Source: Streptomyces cathayae
GTDB taxonomy: Bacteria; Actinomycetota; Actinomycetes; Streptomycetales; Streptomycetaceae
DNA length: 64,000 nucleotides
Assembly (NCBI RefSeq): GCF_029760955.1
Contig: NZ_CP121682.1
Location: 7,334,501-7,398,500 of the forward strand
Reading direction: 5' to 3'
A program made the translations under genes and the position numbers. Under the pieces are notes generated by a model. That model was not told the DNA's origin, ran no database searches, and saw only the letters and a list, made by a program, of their open reading frames with translations. Shown here piece by piece: positions 47,096-54,932 of the stretch. Positions within the stretch are counted from its first letter, which is position 1. Each line of letters begins with the position of its first letter.

Positions 47096-47183
47096 GAACC
47101 GTCTGAACGACCCCGACCGGCTCGTCCTGCGCAAGTACGATCCGGTCGCCGGAGAGCACGTCCTCTTCCGTGAGGAACGATGA
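47019..47183 (+). CDS. rpmG: 50S ribosomal protein L33, cysteine-free (zinc-independent) form
   Basis: This 54-residue protein, [20 protein letters not shown] then [20 protein letters not shown], has the L33 pattern ([20 protein letters not shown]) but none of the two CxxC pairs that bind zinc in the standard form. Such C-minus paralogues replace the zinc form when zinc is scarce. The ATG at 47019 follows GGAAGGAG. It is 46 bp before the L36 gene, also cysteine-free. In S. coelicolor the comparable rpmG3-rpmJ2 pair is under Zur control. I saw no clear Zur box here; a CATGCCGGCATG palindrome at 46981-46992 is the only symmetrical element upstream. Confidence 0.93.
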   Translation: MARSTARPVVRLKSAAGTGVTYVTRKNRLNDPDRLVLRKYDPVAGEHVLFREER

Positions 47184-47229
47184 CACCCGCCTCCCTCGCC
47201 CTCGTGCAGTCCCGCGGAAGGAGACCGTG

Positions 47230-47352
47230 ATGAAGGTACGCAAGTCCTTGCGCTCGCTGAAGTCCAGGCCCGGCGCCCAGGTGGTGCGCCGACGGGGCGT
47301 GACCTTCGTGATCAACAAGAAGGATCCGCGGTTCAAGGCCCGCCAGGGCTGA
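47230..47352 (+). CDS. rpmJ: 50S ribosomal protein L36, cysteine-free (zinc-independent) form
   Basis: This 40-residue protein has [20 protein letters not shown] then [20 protein letters not shown]. It matches the type-B L36 (YkgO-like), which lacks the CCHC zinc site of the main form. The ATG at 47230 follows GGAAGGAGACCGTG. It pairs with the zinc-free L33 just upstream and is closed by a strong terminator at 47372. Together they let the cell free zinc held in ribosomes. Confidence 0.94.
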   Translation: MKVRKSLRSLKSRPGAQVVRRRGVTFVINKKDPRFKARQG

Positions 47353-47371
47353 CGAGCCACCGCACCACCCG

Positions 47372-47407
47372 GACGGCCCGGTACCGCGAGCGCGGTACCG
47401 GGCCGTC
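47372..47407. terminator. Terminator after rpmJ
   Basis: GACGGCCCGGTACCGC (47372-47387) pairs perfectly over 16 bp with 47392-47407 around a 4-base loop, 20 bp after the rpmJ stop. It separates the ribosomal pair from the NAD kinase gene. Confidence 0.9.
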
Positions 47408-47496
47408 GCGGCGTGGTGCGGCGCCCGGTCGACGCGCGCCTGGCCAGGATGGAGCCCCACGCCCCGTCGGGGCGAGCGGACGTCCAGGAGGCGGAG

Positions 47497-48561
47497 ATGG
47501 CGGTGGACCGGGTCGGCATGGTCGTACACGGCGGACGTCCCGAAGCCGCGGAGGCGGCCCGCACGGTCCGTGCATGGTGCGCCGAACATGCCGTCGCCTG
47601 CAAGGACATCGACGTGTGGAACGACGGCGAACGGCGCAGCGCCCGGCAGGAAGTGGCGGCGGCCGGCGACCCCGGCCTCGTCGTCACCCTCGGCGGGGAC
47701 GGCACCTTTCTGCGCGGGGCCCGGCTCGCCGCCGCCATCGACGCGCTGGTCCTCGGTGTCGACCTAGGCCGCGTGGGTTTCCTGACCGAGGTACCCATGA
47801 CCATGGTGCGTACGGCGCTGGACGCCGTGCACGACGACCGGCTCGACGTGGAGCAACGCATGCTGCTGACCATGCGTGCCTCGTGCCGCCTGGAGGTGCC
47901 CTCGGACATCGAGGCGCTCATGAGCTACGGCCGAGGCCCGCTCCTGCCCCCGACCGGCGTGCGCTCCGACTGCGAGACGGGCGGCGAGTGGGGCGTCCCG
48001 CTGGACGTGACCGCCCTCAACGACGTCGTACTGGAGAAACTCGCCAGGGACCGGCAGATCTCGGTCGGGGTCTACATCGCGGGCCGGCTGCTGGCCTCGT
48101 ACTCCGCCGACGCGCTGCTGGTGGCCACGCCCACGGGCTCGACCGCCTACAGCTTCGCCGCCGGCGGCCCCGTGGTCTCGCCGGGCACCGAGGCACTGGT
48201 CTTCACACCGGTGGCACCGCACATGACGTTCAACCGGTCGGTCGTCGCCGCCCCGGACGAGCCCGTCGGGCTGCGGGTGCTGGAGCGCTCGGGCCGTGCC
48301 GCCGTCAGCATCGACGGCCAGCTCCGCGGCGTGATCGGCCCCGGTGACTGGATCGGCGTCTACGCCGCACCGCGCAGACTGCGTGCCGTACGGCTCGGCC
48401 CGATGGACTTCTACGGCCGCCTTCGTGACCGTATGAACCTCACCGACGCGCCTGCCGCGGTCGCCGACGGCACGCCCGCACCGCTCTGGCCGGTCCGCAG
48501 CGCGCCGCCGGGAGACCTGGCGCACCTCGCCCTGCCGGACGACCCGACGGCATCCGGGTGA
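47497..48561 (+). CDS. nadK: NAD kinase
   Basis: This 354-residue ATP-NAD kinase makes NADP. Motifs: VTLGGDGTFLRGARLA (the GGDGT site), GVDLGRVGFLTEV, ALNDVVLEKLARDRQISVGV (NE/D motif; here ND) and LVATPTGSTAYSFAAGGPVV. The family norm is about 300 residues; the last 50 here are a loose tail (VADGTPAPLWPVRSAPPGDL) with no conservation. ATG 47497 is chosen for its AGGAGG-like site. This is probably an extra copy beside the housekeeping enzyme, as many Streptomyces carry two or three; an acidic insert near residue 150 (LMSYGRGPLLPPTGVRSDCE) is unusual. Confidence 0.93.
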   Translation: MAVDRVGMVVHGGRPEAAEAARTVRAWCAEHAVACKDIDVWNDGERRSARQEVAAAGDPGLVVTLGGDGTFLRGARLAAAIDALVLGVDLGRVGFLTEVPMTMVRTALDAVHDDRLDVEQRMLLTMRASCRLEVPSDIEALMSYGRGPLLPPTGVRSDCETGGEWGVPLDVTALNDVVLEKLARDRQISVGVYIAGRLLASYSADALLVATPTGSTAYSFAAGGPVVSPGTEALVFTPVAPHMTFNRSVVAAPDEPVGLRVLERSGRAAVSIDGQLRGVIGPGDWIGVYAAPRRLRAVRLGPMDFYGRLRDRMNLTDAPAAVADGTPAPLWPVRSAPPGDLAHLALPDDPTASG

Positions 48562-48574
48562 CGGGGCCCGTCAC
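48558..48574. terminator. Small shared hairpin between nadK and doxX
   Basis: GTGACGG and CCGTCAC flank three bases. The stop codons of the two convergent genes (48559-48561 and 48571-48573) lie inside the hairpin arms, so the same structure could end both transcripts. Confidence 0.5.
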
Positions 48575-49032
48575 TCCCTGCCCCACCTGGGGACCTCCCG
48601 CGCCCCCGGGGACGCGGCACTCGGCGCGGACTGCCGGCGGAGCAGGCCCGTCAGCGTCAGGGAGCCCGGCCCGAAGAAGACCAGGAGAAGGAAACCCCAG
48701 CAGAACAATGCCGGGGCCAGGCCGCCGTTCTGCAGAGGAAAGGCACCGTCCTTCTGATGTTCGGTGAAGTAGGCGAAAGCCATGGCCCCCGAGCTGAGGA
48801 ACGCCGCGCTGCGGGTCGCGACTCCGAGGAGAATGAGGGCACCGCAGACGAGCTCGATCACACCGGCGTACCAGAACGGCCAGTCACCCGTGGGGCTGGC
48901 CTGCCTGCCCAGTACACCGAAGAGCGTGGCGGCGCCCTCGCTGGTGAACAGCAGGCCGAGGACGATACGGAACAACCCCAGGACGAGAGGCTGGTGGCCG
49001 GCGAGCCGGTCGCTCAGTCGGTCGGTGCTCAT
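48571..49032 (-). CDS. DoxX-family membrane protein
   Basis: This 153-residue protein has four membrane helices: LFRIVLGLLFTSEGAATLFG; YAGVIELVCGALILLGVATR; AFLSSGAMAFAYFTEHQ; PALFCWGFLLLVFFGPG. The pattern (R-x-x-x-G-x-x-F...HGxxKLFG-like, then FxGxIELxGGxLLLxGLxTR) is that of DoxX proteins, where the role is unclear but sometimes linked to redox or thiol stress. The ATG at 49032 has AAGGAG ten bases upstream. It converges with nadK. Confidence 0.9.
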   Translation of the reverse strand: MSTDRLSDRLAGHQPLVLGLFRIVLGLLFTSEGAATLFGVLGRQASPTGDWPFWYAGVIELVCGALILLGVATRSAAFLSSGAMAFAYFTEHQKDGAFPLQNGGLAPALFCWGFLLLVFFGPGSLTLTGLLRRQSAPSAASPGAREVPRWGRE

Positions 49033-49262
49033 CGCTGCGTACTCCTTGCACGATTGGTGCGACGCAAATGGGCCGCCCGGGTGAGCGGCCGTCTGTTCTC
49101 CTCTACGCGCGGGGTGCTCCGACGGTTCAGCCGACCAGCACACCGGCCGAAACCGCCTGCCGGAAGGGGACGAGATACCCGGACCATGTCGCCCCCCCCA
49201 AGCCGCATTCTGATGCTGTCATGACAGCCCCTTCCGTGTGATGACGACGGGAAGGCGACCGG

Positions 49263-49570
49263 GTGGCCGTGCGCGGCTCCTCGGCCAAGGCGGTTCTCAC
49301 CACCGTCCTCCTGCCGGCGCCCGCTCCCGCGGACAACGGGACGGCGACACTCAGCACACGGGGCCGCCGGATCGTCGACGCGGACGGCGGCCGTTTCACA
49401 CTGCGGCCCGGCAACTGGATTGGAACCAGAAGCACTTGGAACGGAACCGGCACCGGCAGCACGGACGCCGACCACCACACGGAGATACCGCTCGGCCTCG
49501 ACCACGCCCCCATGCCCGAGAGCATCGCCGGCTTCCAGGAGAGCGGGATCAACAGCGTCCGGCGTGCTTC
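49263..49570 (+). pseudogene. Glycoside-hydrolase (GH5-like) N-terminal remnant
   Basis: The frame reads GRRIVDADGGRFTLRPGNWI, then GTRSTWNGTGTGSTDADHHT and PMPESIAGFQESGINSVRRA. The run IVDADGxxFTLRxxNWIG...I...F.xxGxNSVR is the start of secreted GH5-type cellulase domains (the first barrel strand, the conserved NxxR). After SVRRAS similarity stops and no catalytic Glu region follows before the next gene. The rest of the 49033-49937 gap holds a GCTGTC/GACAGC palindrome (49215-49228) and no other gene I can support. Confidence 0.55.
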
Positions 49571-49937
49571 TCGGCTTCCCGGGAACCGCCTTGCCGGTAC
49601 TGCTCTTCGCCGCTCCGGGCCCATCAGCGGGCCGGAGCCCTGCGAGGGCGCCCCGCGGCGGGCTGAGCAGTCGCTGGAAGTTCCCTGCGTGACTGTCCGC
49701 CCCCCGAAAGCCCCAGCATGACGACGCCGGCACTTTGTCTCACATGTGGAAGAAGACGAGGGATCGGACGCGAAAGGGGTTACGCGTTCGCGCGAGGCCC
49801 GCTAACTTCCTTGAAATGAACCGGTCATGAGCCCGTTCGGGTGAAGGGACCGGTGCTCGACGGCGCGACGGCGCGCGCCCGGACTCCTCACGGCAGGCCC
49901 TCGGGCCGCCGCAACCCCCATAGTCCTGGAGACTCCT

Positions 49938-52805
49938 GTGCGCACGAGATCGCTCGGACACAGACGTGTCCGTACGTTGCTGACAGCCATGGCCTGCGCG
50001 GTGGGCCTGGCTCTGCCCATGGGCCCCGCCGCAGCTGCCCCCGCGCCCGCCCCGGCCGGCGCGGGCGGCGCGGCCGAGGCCGCGGCAGCCGAAGACTTCC
50101 AACAGGTCACCCTCGCCAAGGGCGTCGCCGAAACGGGCGAACCCATGACCCTGGCCGTCCTGCCGGACCGCTCGGTGCTGCACACCTCGCGCGACGGCAC
50201 CCTGCGTCGGACCGACGCGGCCGGCACCACCACCGTCGCGGGCACGCTGGACGTCTACAGCCATGACGAGGAAGGCCTGCAGGGCGTGGCCGTCGACCCC
50301 GCCTTCTCCGCCAACCGCTTCGTCTACCTCTACTACGCTCCCCGGTCGGCCACCCCGGCCGGCGACGCGCCCGCCGACGGAACGGCATCCGACTTCGCCC
50401 CGTTCGACGGCGTCAACCGGCTGTCCCGGTTCGTCCTCAAGTCCGACGGAACCCTGGACACCGGCAGCGAGAAGAAGATTCTCGACGTGCCCGCCTCCCG
50501 CGGCCTGTGCTGCCACGTCGGCGGCGACATCGACTTCGACGCGGCAGGCAACCTCTACCTGTCGACGGGCGACGACACCAACCCCTTCGCCTCGGACGGC
50601 TACACCCCCATCGACGAGCGCGCCTCGCGCAACCCCGCCTACGACGCCCAGCGTTCCTCGGGCAACACCAACGACCTGCGCGGCAAGATCCTGCGCATCA
50701 AGGTGAACCCCGACGCGACCTACAGCATCCCGGCGGGCAACCTCTTCGCACCCGGCACCGCCAGGACCCGGCCCGAGGTCTACGCGATGGGCTTCCGCAA
50801 CCCCTTCCGGATGAGCGTGGACAAGGCCACGGGCACCGTCTACGTCGGTGACTACGGCCCCGACGCGGGCACCGCCAACGCCTCCCGCGGCCCCGCCGGA
50901 CAGGTCGAGTTCAACCGGATCACCAAGGCCGGCAACTTCGGCTGGCCCTACTGCACCGGCAAGAACGACGCCTACGTCGACCACGACTTCGCCACCGGAA
51001 CCACCGGGGCGACCTTCAACTGCGCGGCACCGAGGAATACTTCGCCGCGCAACACCGGACTGACCGAGCTGCCCCCCGCCCAGCCCGCCTGGATCCCCTA
51101 CGACGGCGGTTCGGTCCCCGAGTTCGGCAACGGCTCCGAGTCGCCCATGGGCGGACCCGTCTACCGGTACGACGCGAACTCCACCTCCGAGGTGAAGTTC
51201 CCCGCCGAGTACGACGGCGACTTCTTCGCCGGCGAGTTCGGCCGCCGCTGGATCAAGCGGATCGAGACCGGCGGCGACGGGACCGTGCAGTCCATCAACT
51301 CCTTCCCCTGGAGCGGCACCCAGGTGATGGACATGGCCTTCGGCCCGGACGGCGCCCTCTACGTCCTGGACTACGGCACCGGCTACTTCAACGGCGACGC
51401 CAACTCGGCCCTGTACCGCATCGAGCACGTGACCGGCGGGCGAGCCCCGGTGGCCCAGGCCAAGGCGAACGTCACCTCCGGCGGGGCACCCCTCGCCGTC
51501 GCCTTCTCCTCGGCCGGCAGTTCGGACCCGGACGGCGACGCGCTCGGCTACGCCTGGGCCTTCGGCGACGGCGCCACCTCGACGGCCCCCGACCCGTCCC
51601 ACACCTACACCACCAACGGCCAGTACACCGCGACACTGAAGGTCACCGACTCCACCGGCAAGTCCGCCACGGCCTCCGTCCAGATCACCGTCGGCAACAC
51701 CGCCCCGACCGTACGGCTCGACACACCCACCGACGGACGGATCTACGACTTCGGCGCCGCCATCCCGTTCAAGGTGACGGTCACCGACCCCGAGGACGGC
51801 ACGATCGACTGCGCCAGGGTGAAGGTCACCTTCATCATCGGTCACGACAGCCACGGACACCCGCAGACCTCGGCCACCGGCTGCACCGGCACCCTGCAGA
51901 CCCTGGCGGACGGCGAACACGACCCCAACGCCAACATCTTCGGCGTCATCGACGCCGAATACACCGACAAGGGCGCGGGCGGACAGCCCGCGCTCACCGC
52001 CCACGACCAGCACATCACCCAGCCCAGCCACCGCCAGGCCGAGCACTACGGCGACTCCGCGGGCGTCCAGGTCATCAACCACACGCCCGCGCACGGCGGC
52101 AAGACGGTCGGCGAGATCCACAACGGCGACTGGATCTCCTTCACGCCCTACAGCCTCGACAACGCCACCGGCTTCACCGCCCGGGTCTCCTCGGGCGGCA
52201 GCGGCGGCACCCTCGAGGTCCGCGCCGGCTCCCCCGCCGGCACCCTGCTCGGCACGGCCACCGTGCCGGTCACCGGCGGCTGGGAGACCTTCCAGGACGT
52301 CACTACGTCCCTGACCGGCCGGCCGGCCGGCTCCACCACCCTGTACCTCGTCTTCAAGGGCGGCAGCGGCGCCCTGTTCGACGTCGACGAGTTCTCCTTC
52401 ACCACCTCCACCGGCGGAGGCCCCCGTACGGGTGAGGTGAGGGGGGTGAACGGCAAGTGTCTGGATGTGGACAACGCGGGCACGGCGGACGGTACGGGTG
52501 TGCAGGTCTGGACGTGCAACACGTCGGCCGCGCAGCGGTGGACGGTCGCCGATGACGGCACGCTGCGGGCGCTCGGCAAGTGTCTGGACGTCTCCGGTGG
52601 GGGGAGTGCGGACGGCAGCCGGGTCCAGTTGTGGACGTGCAACGGCACGGGTGCGCAGAAGTGGGCGGCCCAGCCGGACGGGACGGTCCGCAATCCGCAG
52701 TCGGGCAAGTGTCTGGACGCCTCGGGCGGTACGTGGAACGACGGGACGCCGGTCCATCTGTGGACCTGCCACACCGGACCCAACCAGAAATGGACCCTGC
52801 CGTAG
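49938..52805 (+). CDS. Secreted sorbosone-dehydrogenase-like propeller with PKD, CBM6-like and ricin-B domains
   Basis: This 955-residue exported protein has a signal peptide with a twin-Arg-poor, Sec-type core (LLTAMACAVGLALPMGPAAA). A six-bladed PQQ-type dehydrogenase propeller follows (about 55-500; DIDFDAAGNLYLSTGDDTNP, YAMGFRNPFRMSVD, MDMAFGPDGALYVLDYGTGY), then a PKD repeat (about 505-585; AWAFGDGATSTAPDPSHTYT). A segment with HDxHxxP-like metal residues leads into a CBM6-like sandwich (about 690-820; FKGGSGALFDVDEFSF). The end is a ricin-B lectin domain with three QxW repeats (VWTCNTSAAQRW, LWTCNGTGAQKW, LWTCHTGPNQKW). It probably oxidises or binds sugars outside the cell. The next gene ends with the same lectin domain, 17 bp on. 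Confidence 0.92.
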   Translation: MRTRSLGHRRVRTLLTAMACAVGLALPMGPAAAAPAPAPAGAGGAAEAAAAEDFQQVTLAKGVAETGEPMTLAVLPDRSVLHTSRDGTLRRTDAAGTTTVAGTLDVYSHDEEGLQGVAVDPAFSANRFVYLYYAPRSATPAGDAPADGTASDFAPFDGVNRLSRFVLKSDGTLDTGSEKKILDVPASRGLCCHVGGDIDFDAAGNLYLSTGDDTNPFASDGYTPIDERASRNPAYDAQRSSGNTNDLRGKILRIKVNPDATYSIPAGNLFAPGTARTRPEVYAMGFRNPFRMSVDKATGTVYVGDYGPDAGTANASRGPAGQVEFNRITKAGNFGWPYCTGKNDAYVDHDFATGTTGATFNCAAPRNTSPRNTGLTELPPAQPAWIPYDGGSVPEFGNGSESPMGGPVYRYDANSTSEVKFPAEYDGDFFAGEFGRRWIKRIETGGDGTVQSINSFPWSGTQVMDMAFGPDGALYVLDYGTGYFNGDANSALYRIEHVTGGRAPVAQAKANVTSGGAPLAVAFSSAGSSDPDGDALGYAWAFGDGATSTAPDPSHTYTTNGQYTATLKVTDSTGKSATASVQITVGNTAPTVRLDTPTDGRIYDFGAAIPFKVTVTDPEDGTIDCARVKVTFIIGHDSHGHPQTSATGCTGTLQTLADGEHDPNANIFGVIDAEYTDKGAGGQPALTAHDQHITQPSHRQAEHYGDSAGVQVINHTPAHGGKTVGEIHNGDWISFTPYSLDNATGFTARVSSGGSGGTLEVRAGSPAGTLLGTATVPVTGGWETFQDVTTSLTGRPAGSTTLYLVFKGGSGALFDVDEFSFTTSTGGGPRTGEVRGVNGKCLDVDNAGTADGTGVQVWTCNTSAAQRWTVADDGTLRALGKCLDVSGGGSADGSRVQLWTCNGTGAQKWAAQPDGTVRNPQSGKCLDASGGTWNDGTPVHLWTCHTGPNQKWTLP
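52422..52798 (+). repeat. Ricin-B coding block, copy 1 of a near-identical direct repeat
   Basis: These 377 bases encode the ricin-B lectin domain and match 54206-54582 at every position but one that I can find (tgtctgg here, tgtttgg there, near 52713). The block is far more conserved than the flanking DNA, so it was copied recently or is kept identical by gene conversion. It begins at CCCCGTACGGGTGAGG and ends just before the stop codon. Confidence 0.93.
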
Positions 52806-52822
52806 AAAGGAGGCGACCCACC

Positions 52823-54589
52823 ATGCGTACCCCGCTCAAGACGGCGCTCAGCCTGTGTGCCGGCGCCCTGCTCTGCCTGACCCCCCAGGCCGCGGCCCCC
52901 TCCGCTGCCGCACCCGCCTTCGACCACGCCGCGCACGCCCCGGACCGTACGGTCACCACCACGGCCGACCCGGCGTACGAGATCCTCGTCTTCTCCCGTA
53001 CGGCGGGCTTCCGCCACTCCTCGATCGACGAGGGCATCGCGGCCCTGCGCGACCTCGGGGCGGCGAACAACTTCACCGTCACCGCCACCGAGGACCCGAC
53101 GGCCTTCACCACCGCCCACCTGGCCCGGTACCGGACCGTGGTCTTCCTGTCGACCACGGGCGACGTCCTCGGTCCCACCCAACAGACCGCCTTCGAGCAG
53201 TACTTGGGCGCGGGCGGCGGCTACGTCGGTATCCACGCCGCCGCCGACACCGAGTACGACTGGCCCTTCTACGAGGGACTGGCCGGCGCCCTCTTCCAGT
53301 CCCACCCCGCCATCCAGCCCGCGACCGTCAAGGTCGAGGACCGGGCGCACGACGCCACCGCGCACCTGGGCCGCACCTGGCAGCGCACCGACGAGTGGTA
53401 CAACTACCGCACCAACCCCCGCACCACCGCCCACGTCCTGGCATCGCTGGACGAGTCCAGCTACTCCGGCGGCACCATGTCCGGCGACCACCCGATCGCC
53501 TGGTGCAAGGACTACGCCGGTGGCCGCGCCTTCTACACCGGCGGCGGCCACACCGAGGAGTCCTACGCCGACCCCGCCTTCCGCAGGCATCTGCTCGGAG
53601 GGATCCGCTGGGCCGCCGGCACCACCCAGGCCGACTGCCGCCCGGAGACCGGCTACACGCCCCTGTTCGACGGCACCTCCACGACCGGCTGGAAGCAGGC
53701 GGGCCCCGGCGGCTTCACCCTGGCCGACGGCACCCTCACCTCGCACGGCGGACTGGGCCTGCTCTGGTACAACGCGAAGGAGTTCACCGGCGACTACTCG
53801 CTGAAGCTGGACTGGAAACTGAGCGGTGACGACAACTCCGGTGTCTTCGTGGGCTTCCCGGCGTCCGACGACCCGTGGTCGGCGGTGGACAACGGCTACG
53901 AGATCCAGATCGACGCCACCGACGCGGCCGACCGCACCACGGGAGCGGTGTACGGATTCCGCTCCGCCGACCTGGCCGCACGCGACGTCGCGCTGAACCC
54001 GCCGGGGGAGTGGAACACGTACGAGATCCGCGTCACCGGAGAGCGGCTCGAGATCTTCCTCAACGGCCGGAAGATCAACGACTTCACCAACACGGACCCG
54101 GCGCGCAGCCTGAAGCAGGGCCACATCGGACTCCAGAACCACGGCGACGGCGACGAGGCGTCCTTCCGCAACATCCGGATCAAACAGTCCGGATCACCGT
54201 CCGATCCCCGTACGGGTGAGGTGAGGGGGGTGAACGGCAAGTGTCTGGATGTGGACAACGCGGGCACGGCGGACGGTACGGGTGTGCAGGTCTGGACGTG
54301 CAACACGTCGGCCGCGCAGCGGTGGACGGTCGCCGATGACGGCACGCTGCGGGCGCTCGGCAAGTGTCTGGACGTCTCCGGTGGGGGGAGTGCGGACGGC
54401 AGCCGGGTCCAGTTGTGGACGTGCAACGGCACGGGTGCGCAGAAGTGGGCGGCCCAGCCGGACGGGACGGTCCGCAATCCGCAGTCGGGCAAGTGTTTGG
54501 ACGCCTCGGGCGGTACGTGGAACGACGGGACGCCGGTCCATCTGTGGACCTGCCACACCGGACCCAACCAGAAATGGACCCTCCCCTGA
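52823..54589 (+). CDS. Secreted ThuA-DUF1080-ricin-B protein
   Basis: This 588-residue exported protein has a signal peptide (TALSLCAGALLCLTPQAAAP). A ThuA-like (glutamine-amidotransferase fold) domain follows (about 50-265; ILVFSRTAGFRHSSIDEGIA, GGGYVGIHAAADTEYDWPFY, YTGGGHTEESYADPAFRRHL). Next is a DUF1080/LamG-like sandwich, found in 3-keto-glycoside hydrolases (about 275-455; YTPLFDGTSTTGWKQAG, NSGVFVGFPASDD, IHIGLQNHGD-like end). A ricin-B lectin domain (465-588) closes it, nearly identical to that of the previous gene. The ATG at 52823 has AAGGAGG about ten bases upstream and lies 17 bp from the previous stop, so the two are co-transcribed. Both are likely to process sugars or keto-sugars on plant or microbial glycans. 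Confidence 0.92.
   Translation: MRTPLKTALSLCAGALLCLTPQAAAPSAAAPAFDHAAHAPDRTVTTTADPAYEILVFSRTAGFRHSSIDEGIAALRDLGAANNFTVTATEDPTAFTTAHLARYRTVVFLSTTGDVLGPTQQTAFEQYLGAGGGYVGIHAAADTEYDWPFYEGLAGALFQSHPAIQPATVKVEDRAHDATAHLGRTWQRTDEWYNYRTNPRTTAHVLASLDESSYSGGTMSGDHPIAWCKDYAGGRAFYTGGGHTEESYADPAFRRHLLGGIRWAAGTTQADCRPETGYTPLFDGTSTTGWKQAGPGGFTLADGTLTSHGGLGLLWYNAKEFTGDYSLKLDWKLSGDDNSGVFVGFPASDDPWSAVDNGYEIQIDATDAADRTTGAVYGFRSADLAARDVALNPPGEWNTYEIRVTGERLEIFLNGRKINDFTNTDPARSLKQGHIGLQNHGDGDEASFRNIRIKQSGSPSDPRTGEVRGVNGKCLDVDNAGTADGTGVQVWTCNTSAAQRWTVADDGTLRALGKCLDVSGGGSADGSRVQLWTCNGTGAQKWAAQPDGTVRNPQSGKCLDASGGTWNDGTPVHLWTCHTGPNQKWTLP
54206..54582 (+). repeat. Ricin-B coding block, copy 2
   Basis: Second copy of the 377-base lectin block (see 52422-52798), with the same length and one base different. 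The two genes' upstream halves are unrelated, so the lectin was shuffled on as a module. Confidence 0.93.
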
Positions 54590-54665
54590 CGCGGGGCTCC
54601 TCCGGTGGTGTGTCGGCGTCGGACCGCTGATGCCCACCGGGCGGCACGGAGCCCACGGCTGAGCC

Positions 54666-54715
54666 CGACAGGCCCGGCGCACCGCCCTTCTCGGCGGTGC
54701 GCCGGGCCTGTCGGC
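54666..54715. terminator. Strong terminator between the ThuA protein and GH92 genes
   Basis: GACAGGCCCGGCGCACCGCC (54668-54687) pairs fully with 54694-54713 around a 6-base loop; two more C-G pairs extend it to 22 bp. It lies 76 bp after the plus-strand stop and 217 bp after the minus-strand GH92 stop, so it can act on both transcripts. The remainder of the 343-bp gap holds nothing else I can support. Confidence 0.92.
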
Positions 54716-54932
54716 CACGCAACGTGAACACGCGCTGTCCATGATCGTGAGGGAACTTCAAGGCGGTGTTCGCCCTTACCGAGGTCCAGGCCGAGGAAGA
54801 CGCCGGTGCCGTCGGTGTCGCCGGTGTCGATTCCGTTCGGAAACCTTCCGGACGCCGCCGTAGCGCCCCTTGAGCGTGGCCCGGGCACCACGAGGCAGGC
54901 AGCACTCCGCCTCGTTCACGAGGGAGAGCGAT

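Noticed and set aside
49740..52772. A 1010-residue minus-strand frame opposite the propeller protein
   Set aside because: It has no domain and repeats Gly/Val runs; the plus-strand frame has a signal peptide, propeller, PKD and lectin motifs.
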